This document shows positions 33,986 through 39,931 of a DNA stretch of 39,931 bases, piece by piece; the first letter of the stretch is position 1; each line of letters begins with the position of its first letter. The notes below the pieces were generated by a model. The model did not search any database. It was not told the origin of the DNA and saw only the letters and a list, made by a program, of their open reading frames with translations. The position numbers were made by a program, and so were the translations under genes. This stretch comes from Alectoria sarmentosa (taxonomy: Eukaryota > Ascomycota > Lecanoromycetes > Lecanorales > Parmeliaceae): positions 1 through 39,931 of the forward strand of contig WOGZ01000302.1 of assembly GCA_009733775.1 (NCBI GenBank), read 5' to 3'.

Positions 33986-35700
33986 ATGATAATAAGCATT
34001 TCGTTGCAAAACACGACTTTTGTTATATTAACGATCGCTGTTATATTAATAATTTCAATGTTAATTATGATTGAAAAAGAACATAAAAGATTTTTGAATA
34101 TTTTTTTTGATTTTGATTTTCAAGCATTAAAAGATTTAATTATATTTATCAATTATATTTTTCGTCGAGATAAATTTAAACGTTTTAAATATATTTTTTT
34201 TCTTTTTCTTTTATAAATTAAGATAAATTTAAACATTTTCGCTTTTTTACGTTTATTATATTTTTAAACATTTTTTGAAAGGAGTTTCGAGCTTAATTTA
34301 AAAGAATTTGATCGATAAAACGCATTTTTAAACGCGATTTCTCTCTTTATAATCAAATATTAAATAAAATTTATCGTTAATTTAAAACGCGTTCGAAAAG
34401 CAAAGGACGCGATTATGTATTTGTTTATTTATTTGATAATATTACAATTTTCGATAATTTTATTCGTGAATTTTTTTTCGAATCAATTAACAGTGAGGAT
34501 TTTTTTGAAATTATCGTTCAATCTGTTAAATTCAATTCTTTTATCAACATTCAAATCTTTTATGCTCTTAATAACACATCGAAATTATTATTATATTTAA
34601 AGAAATCGTCGACGTGAAGTTCAATAATGACCTTTCGCTTTATATTAAAAAATTTAAAGAATTTGAAAATCTTTAAATATAATTTAAAGAAATGCGATAA
34701 TTTTTTACGTTGTAACGCGTTATTAAGTTTATTAAAATGAAATAAAGTGAGGTTTTCGTTATATTTATCATTTTTGAAAATATCTTATTTAATGAGTTCA
34801 TAATAATGATCGATATCGTTGAAAAAAAACGAATCAAATAAGATTTGAGATATAAACTCTACATTAACATTATTAAAAATCGTTTTAAAAATAATTTATT
34901 TATGAATTATAAAGATGAGGTCAATGCACACATTTTATAAAATGTTATTCATAAAAATAATAAGTTTAAAGATTTCGATATATTTAATGATTTGTATCGT
35001 CAATTATTTAAATTGAATTTTGATTAATATAAAAATGCAATTAATTTTATCGCTCGTTTTAAAAGCATTTATAATAATATCATTAATTTATCGTTTAAGT
35101 TGAAATTAAAAATCAATTTTTTTTTTTTTTTTTTTCACACGGGCTTGAATAAAGCGAATAACGTTTATTTTATTTATTATATTCAAAATTATAAATTTAT
35201 GAATGATGTTAATATCGAGACAATTTATTTATTAAAATACGTTATTATTCATTTTATTTAAATAATGATTAATCTTTTTTTTGAGCGTTAAGAATTTATC
35301 TTTACGTTCGTTATTCAACGTTTTTTTCATTTTATCGCTTCAATTTCAAAATATGTTATCATTATTAAATTTTAAAAAGGCGTTATGTTTGATTTTAATA
35401 ATAAAATCATTTAAAAGTTCGTTAAATATTGCATTCATTATAAAAAACATTATCATATCAAAATGAAATGCGATCAGCTCTTTAATAAGAGTCGTTAAAA
35501 TAATTTTAATGATAATTTTAACGACGATGATGATAAAAGAAATGGCGATAATAATAATAATAATGATAATAATGATAATGATAAATTTAAAGATAAAAAG
35601 AATAATGATCGAAAAGATGTTTTTAGCAATAAAAAACGTCGTTATAAAAATCATAATTTTATCAAATCTTTTAATAATTAAAAAAAAATCATAATTGTTT
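33986..35700 (+). pseudogene. Decayed Copia gag region with zinc knuckle, right copy
   Basis: A gag-like region with one clear landmark. 35,430-35,471 reads C-I-H-Y-K-K-H-Y-H-I-K-M-K-C, the retroviral-type knuckle C-X2-C-X4-H-X4-C with Cys2 mutated to Tyr. It is followed in the same frame by an Asp/Asn-rich stretch (about 35,520-35,590), then Lys/Arg/Asn-rich sequence that could bind RNA. Open segments such as 33,986-34,216 are fragments only. Confidence 0.55.
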
Positions 35701-35714
35701 TTATAATTAAAATA

Positions 35715-36030
35715 AATATTTTATTATTTTCGCGATGAGCGATGAATTGTGTTTGTTTTCAACACTTCACATTCAATAAAGATTGTTTCATATAATATCG
35801 CGTTTTTGATTTCAAATTGAACGATGTTCATCTCATCAAGAATATTGAGAACGTTCGCATTTTCATTAATATCGATAAAATATATATTAATATCGTTATC
35901 GATGATCAAAAAAAAAGCTTATTTTTACGAATGTTTTTTTTATTTCAGATTTATTTTTGAATTTAATTTTTTAAAGATAATTAATGCGCAATTGTATTTA
36001 AATGAAATTTGTGCAAAATAATATCGAGTT
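35715..36030 (+). pseudogene. Decayed Copia protease-to-integrase junction
   Basis: One frame gives an alternating beta pattern (NVRIFINIDKIYINIVIDDQ) and then LIFTNVFFISDLFLNLIF. This corresponds to the LTNVLYVPDLPxNLIS block that follows the aspartic protease in Copia polyproteins, with Pro, Leu and Ser codons altered by C-to-T changes. The catalytic Asp-Ser-Gly is not clearly readable upstream. Confidence 0.6.
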
Positions 36031-36319
36031 TGATAATTATGATATAATTATTTGATTATAAAATAATAATCTTTATTGTTTACGTTTATGAAAATTTAAT
36101 TATCAAATTTTGATTTTTTTCAAATAGTCGTCAATGTTTATATTTGTATTTAAATAATATAATATCAAATTTATTATGTTTTATATCACTTTTAAATATA
36201 AAAAACATTTTAATTCGATGAATAACGTTATTCTTTCGTTAATTTATTTCGATTTTTTTTTTTCGAACTCAGATCTCGATATTGCATCGCGCAAAATTAA
36301 TAATTAAATTCTCGATTTA

Positions 36320-36900
36320 TGATATGTTCATATGAATCATTTAAGATATTAAAAGGTTTATAAGTTGATTAAACTGTTTAAAGATATCGATTTATTCAAA
36401 GTTATCGTCAATAAAGAATTTTATATTTTTTATATAATCAAAAAGGCGTAAAAAGCGTCACATAAATCTCATATTCGCCTTAAAAAAAGATCTTTAAATT
36501 TAATTTATAATAATGTTTACGATTTCATTATTTCTCGCGATCGCTTTAACGATAAATATTTTATTATTTTTATTAATGATTAAAATAAATGTTTTGAAAT
36601 TAAAATCATCGAGCATAAAAGCGAAGTCTTTTTTATCTTTAAACGTTATCAAATTAAAAATTAATATGAAAATATCATCGTTAAGCGTCTTCGAATTGAT
36701 TATAATAATAAATATAAAGATTTTGATTTTGATATTCATCGTATCAATTATGACATCACGTGAGAATTTATTTATTTTGAAAATTCCGAACAAAATGAGA
36801 TCGTTAAACGATTTGATTAAACGTTTTTTAACATTATCAACATTATTATTAAAAATATTGATTTTGATTGAAAATATTAATCAAAGTTTATATTGATTAT
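36320..36900 (+). pseudogene. Decayed Copia integrase, right copy
   Basis: In one frame the segment reads a HMNHLRY block (His of the HHCC domain), KASHKSHIRLKKR, then NNVYDFIISRDRFNDKYFII (around the first catalytic Asp), RIDYNNKYKDF (second Asp) and ENSEQNEIVKRF, where functional integrases have ENPEQNG-A-ER with the catalytic Glu before QN. Gly codons are consistently replaced by Asn, Asp or Glu, the product of G-to-A changes. Two Trp codons are stops. Confidence 0.78.
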
Positions 36901-37899
36901 TAATTATTTTCATAATTAAAGTTTTATGCGTTCGCGCAAATTCATTTTATATCAAATTTATATGAATTATAAATCTCGCTTGAATCATATATAACGTATT
37001 GAAATTTTAAAATATATCACATTGCGCAAATTCGTTATTGATTGAAAAAAAAATTAAAAGCGTGTTATCAAAAAAGTTTTTATCGATTATAAAGACGATT
37101 ATATTTATTATATGTTGTTATTAAATAATAACATCATTTGATTTTTTAAAGTCGTTTAAGATTTAAAAAAGAATGATCTTTTGTTTAATTCATAATTGTT
37201 AATTAATTTAATTATGAAAGGGAATAATTCGACGTTTATAACGTTTTTCGTCGTTAAAGATTGATTATTTATGAATAAGATAAACGTTGATGAGTTTATT
37301 TAATCATTTAAATTTAAGTTTTTTACAATTGAACTTTTTATAATTATAAAATCCTCAGATCTTTTTGAGACTAACGCATTAATTTTCAATTCGTCGTTAT
37401 TATTAATTCTCATTTTTCAAGACGATATGTTAAATAATGTGTTTTCGTTTTATTTAAATCATTCTTATCTTATATCGCGCGATTTTTCGTCAAATCTTAT
37501 TTAATTTTATACGATAATTGTTTAAATTGTTATCGTAATAAAATTGTACGAGTCGAAGACTTATAAAAAAGTTATTGTTAATAACTTTTATCCAAAATAA
37601 TAAAAGGATGATATGATCGAAAAAAATGACTTTTTATTAAAAAATAAGATTTAAAAATTTATCGATTTATTTAAAAAGCGTATTGTTTTTTATAATAAAT
37701 GAATTTATATCATTAAGCGCGAAGCTCGCGGCGAAGTTATTCGTTTTAAAACTCATTAAATAATTCATAATTTCGAATAACGAAAAGATTTGAATTTTAA
37801 TGAGACTTTTATTTTAATGATCAAGTTTATATTTTATAAAACGATTTTCGTTTTAATCGTCGTCGAGGATTAAGACTTAAAACAAATAAACGTCAAAAT

Positions 37900-39090
37900 C
37901 GTTTTTTTTTATAATGACGTTGAAAAAGAGATTTACGTGAAACAATTCATTGAATATGTTTCAAAAAAATATTTTAATAAAATTTATAAGCTTAATAAGA
38001 CTTTTTATGATTTAAAGCAATTTTTTCGAATTTGATATAACATCTTTATCGAGTATATAAAAAAAATCGGTTTTGTTTTCATTGATGTCGATTTCAACGT
38101 TTTTATTAATTTAAACATTAATGTCATCGTCGTTTTTTATATGAACGATGTTTTTATCATTAATTTATTTCGATTTGAAATTCAACGAATAAAAAATGTT
38201 TTTAATGTTAAATTCAAAATGAGCGATTTCGACTTTTATAATTATTATTTGAAAATAATAATAATTCGCGATCGTGTTAATCGAATTTTATGATTAAGAC
38301 AATTTATTTATATCGAGCGTTTTTTTCGTATTTATGAAATGTGAAAGATTAAAACAAAGTTTATTTTAATGAAAATTAATTTGCGATTAACATTTGTCGA
38401 AAAAGAATACACAGCTTTTAAAGAGCTTTTTCAAATTTATCAATTGATTATTGAATCTTTTATATATATTATGTTCGATATTAGATTTAACATTGTCTTT
38501 ATTATTTTAATAATTTTTCGATACGTTTTCAATTTTATTAAAACTTATTATATCGTTGTTAAGCGTATTTTTCGCTATTTAAAAAAGATTATTAATTAAC
38601 AGTTCATTTATAAAAATACGCTTTAAAAATTCATCGATTATATTAATTTCGATTGAATTAATGATCACGATATTCGCAAATCAATTTTAAATTACGTTTT
38701 CAATTTGAAAAATGAGATTATTAATTAATTATTTAAATGATAATTTATAATCGCATTATTTATTTGTGAGATTTAATATATTGATTAAATGCAAATTATT
38801 AAAAAAGTTATTTAATTAAAAGGTCTTTTAAATTAAATTCATTTTAATGAGACGTTTTAAATGATTATTATTTATAACGATAATCAAGGCGCAATTGCGT
38901 TCGTTAAAAATTTTCAATATTATAATCATATTAAATATATCGACATTTAACATTATTGAATGCGCGATCAAATCGTTGATGATAATATTGATTTATAATA
39001 CGTGTTTATCGATAAATAAATCGTTGATGATCTTATCAAGGCCCTTTATAAAAACAAATTCGAATTGTTTCGTAAATTTATTGATTTAAA
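37900..39090 (+). pseudogene. Decayed Copia reverse transcriptase and RNase H, right copy
   Basis: A single frame runs for nearly 1.2 kb with stops at Trp/Gln sites. Landmarks are KLNKTFYDLKQ (normally LYGLKQ) near 37,990; the RT active site VIVVFYMNDVFII, with Tyr-Met-Asn-Asp at 38,138-38,149 in place of YVDD; IMFDIRFNIVF and RYVFNFIKTYY near 38,470-38,560; KRIFRYLK; and the RNase H end DNQGAIAFVKN (38,879) plus KALYKNKFELFRKF. The segment 38,369-38,599 is the longest uninterrupted piece (76 codons). Confidence 0.85.
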
Positions 39091-39931
39091 ATCACGTTTT
39101 TAGGGTGGGTAGAATTTGAAGCATTATTTAAAAATGAATGAATTATTTCATTTTTCATTTTTGTGAAAGCTTTTTTATTTGATTAATTCTCACATTATGA
39201 ATAATTGATCGAATTTATTTATAAAATTTTAAATATTAATTTTAGCGTCTCGTGCGGGCAAATTTCGATTTATTAAAATTCAATTTGAAGTTGATTTGTC
39301 GTTATTGAATTTATAATTATAAACTTTGCGAGTTTCTCTTTATATAATTTATATTTGCGTTTAATTCAAATTTGAGATTTAAATTTTATTCGCAAAATTT
39401 TAAATATTAGTTTTGGCGTGTTATATATAAAAACTTTTATTTATCAAGATTCAATTTGGAGTTAATTTGTTATTGTTACATTTATAATTATCAAATTTGC
39501 GAGCCTTTATTTAAAAAGCTCATATTTATATATTTTTAAAATTTAAAATTTGCGTTATCATCAAAAAGGTCGTTATCGTCGAATTTTTCATTAATTGTTT
39601 TAAATATTCTCATCAAGGTTATTATATTCATTTTCTTAAACGCTTTTGACGTTATTATCATCATCATCATTATTATCGCAATGTATTAATCGCAATTTGC
39701 ATGCACTTTATTAATCATTATTGTTAAACATTAATGTCTTAAAACGATTCGTAGGCCTTGCGATCGATCGTATACATATATATGCAATTCGAAATATTTC
39801 GTTTAATCGAAAAATTTATTCTCACATATATTTATCGATTATGTGTTATTCGATTTTTGGTGTGCATTAAATGAATTGAAAATAAATTTGTTAGAAAACG
39901 ATTTTTCGTCAAAAAGTGGAATTTTTTCTAT

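Larger units (their letters stand above)
33191..39931 (+). mobile_element. Ty1/Copia retrotransposon, right copy (plus strand), cut by the window end
   Basis: The 5' LTR is at 33,191-33,326, primer site at 33,327-33,340, gag zinc knuckle at 35,430-35,471, protease-downstream region at about 35,790-36,020, integrase at 36,320-36,900, RT at 37,900-38,600 and RNase H to 39,090. Integrase before RT defines Copia. The last ~85 bases mirror 25,742-25,830 of the left copy, so the 3' LTR should lie roughly 280 bp beyond the window. Overall length would be about 7.1 kb. Stops replace Trp and Gln codons throughout; the element is dead, but it is less mutated than the left copy, notably in its LTR. Confidence 0.87.

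Noticed and set aside
35121..35142. Long T run read as a terminator or a poly(A) tail of a non-LTR element
   Set aside because: It lies inside the Copia gag region with no target duplication, so it is most likely a simple homopolymer expansion; the A run at 241-266 is treated likewise.
35346..35694. Strongly hydrophobic Ile-rich frames resembling membrane proteins
   Set aside because: They are wrong-frame or antisense readings of the Asp/Asn-rich stretch downstream of the Copia zinc knuckle, not membrane genes.
36500..36896. Long open frames on both strands at the Copia integrase
   Set aside because: The true coding frame here is the one with stops that reads as integrase; the uninterrupted frames are out of phase.

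Overview
The window looks like a gene-poor, transposon-packed compartment of a filamentous ascomycete (Pezizomycotina). About 85% is extremely AT-rich and carries the signature of repeat-induced point mutation (RIP): C-to-T and G-to-A changes, stops at former Trp/Gln codons, and CpG kept while CpA/TpG and GG/CC are depleted. Two short islands of normal composition (about 10,350-13,069 and 17,775-21,000) hold the real genes. They have 50-90 bp GT-AG introns with CTAAC/CTGAC-like branch points, as in filamentous fungi. The species cannot be named from this.

Layout. 1-860: featureless AT-rich DNA. About 865-3,112: a decayed long inverted repeat (arms of about 1.05-1.1 kb). 3,116-about 10,190: a plus-strand Ty3/Gypsy element with two LTRs, RT, RNase H, integrase and a chromodomain remnant, all broken by RIP. 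10,357-12,092: a short unrecognised gene fragment, then an intact four-exon NAD(P)-binding reductase (MAT2B/RmlD type, 313 aa). 13,070-17,771: an inverted-repeat element with long TIRs, a possible ATC target duplication, and a complete 1,018 bp TRIM-like LTR element (162 bp LTRs, TTTAA target duplication) nested inside. 18,316-20,087: an intact four-exon cytochrome P450 (525 aa) resembling pisatin demethylase-type enzymes. 21,000-25,320: AT-rich DNA with an LTR related to those of the Gypsy element and a minisatellite that runs from GC-balanced into RIP-decayed units. 25,324-39,931: two copies of one Ty1/Copia family, head to head (minus, then plus), with 135-136 bp LTRs and a primer site matching the initiator tRNA-Met anticodon arm. 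The right copy runs off the window just before its 3' LTR.

How it fits together. Removing the 13,070-17,771 element makes the two gene islands one segment of about 6 kb, so the reductase and the P450 were probably neighbours before the insertion. Whether they act in one pathway cannot be decided here. All transposons look dead. The two main genes look intact despite lying between RIP-mutated blocks. The most original structures are the TRIM nested in the long-TIR element, the large inverted repeats and the graded minisatellite. I found no CRISPR array, tRNA or rRNA.
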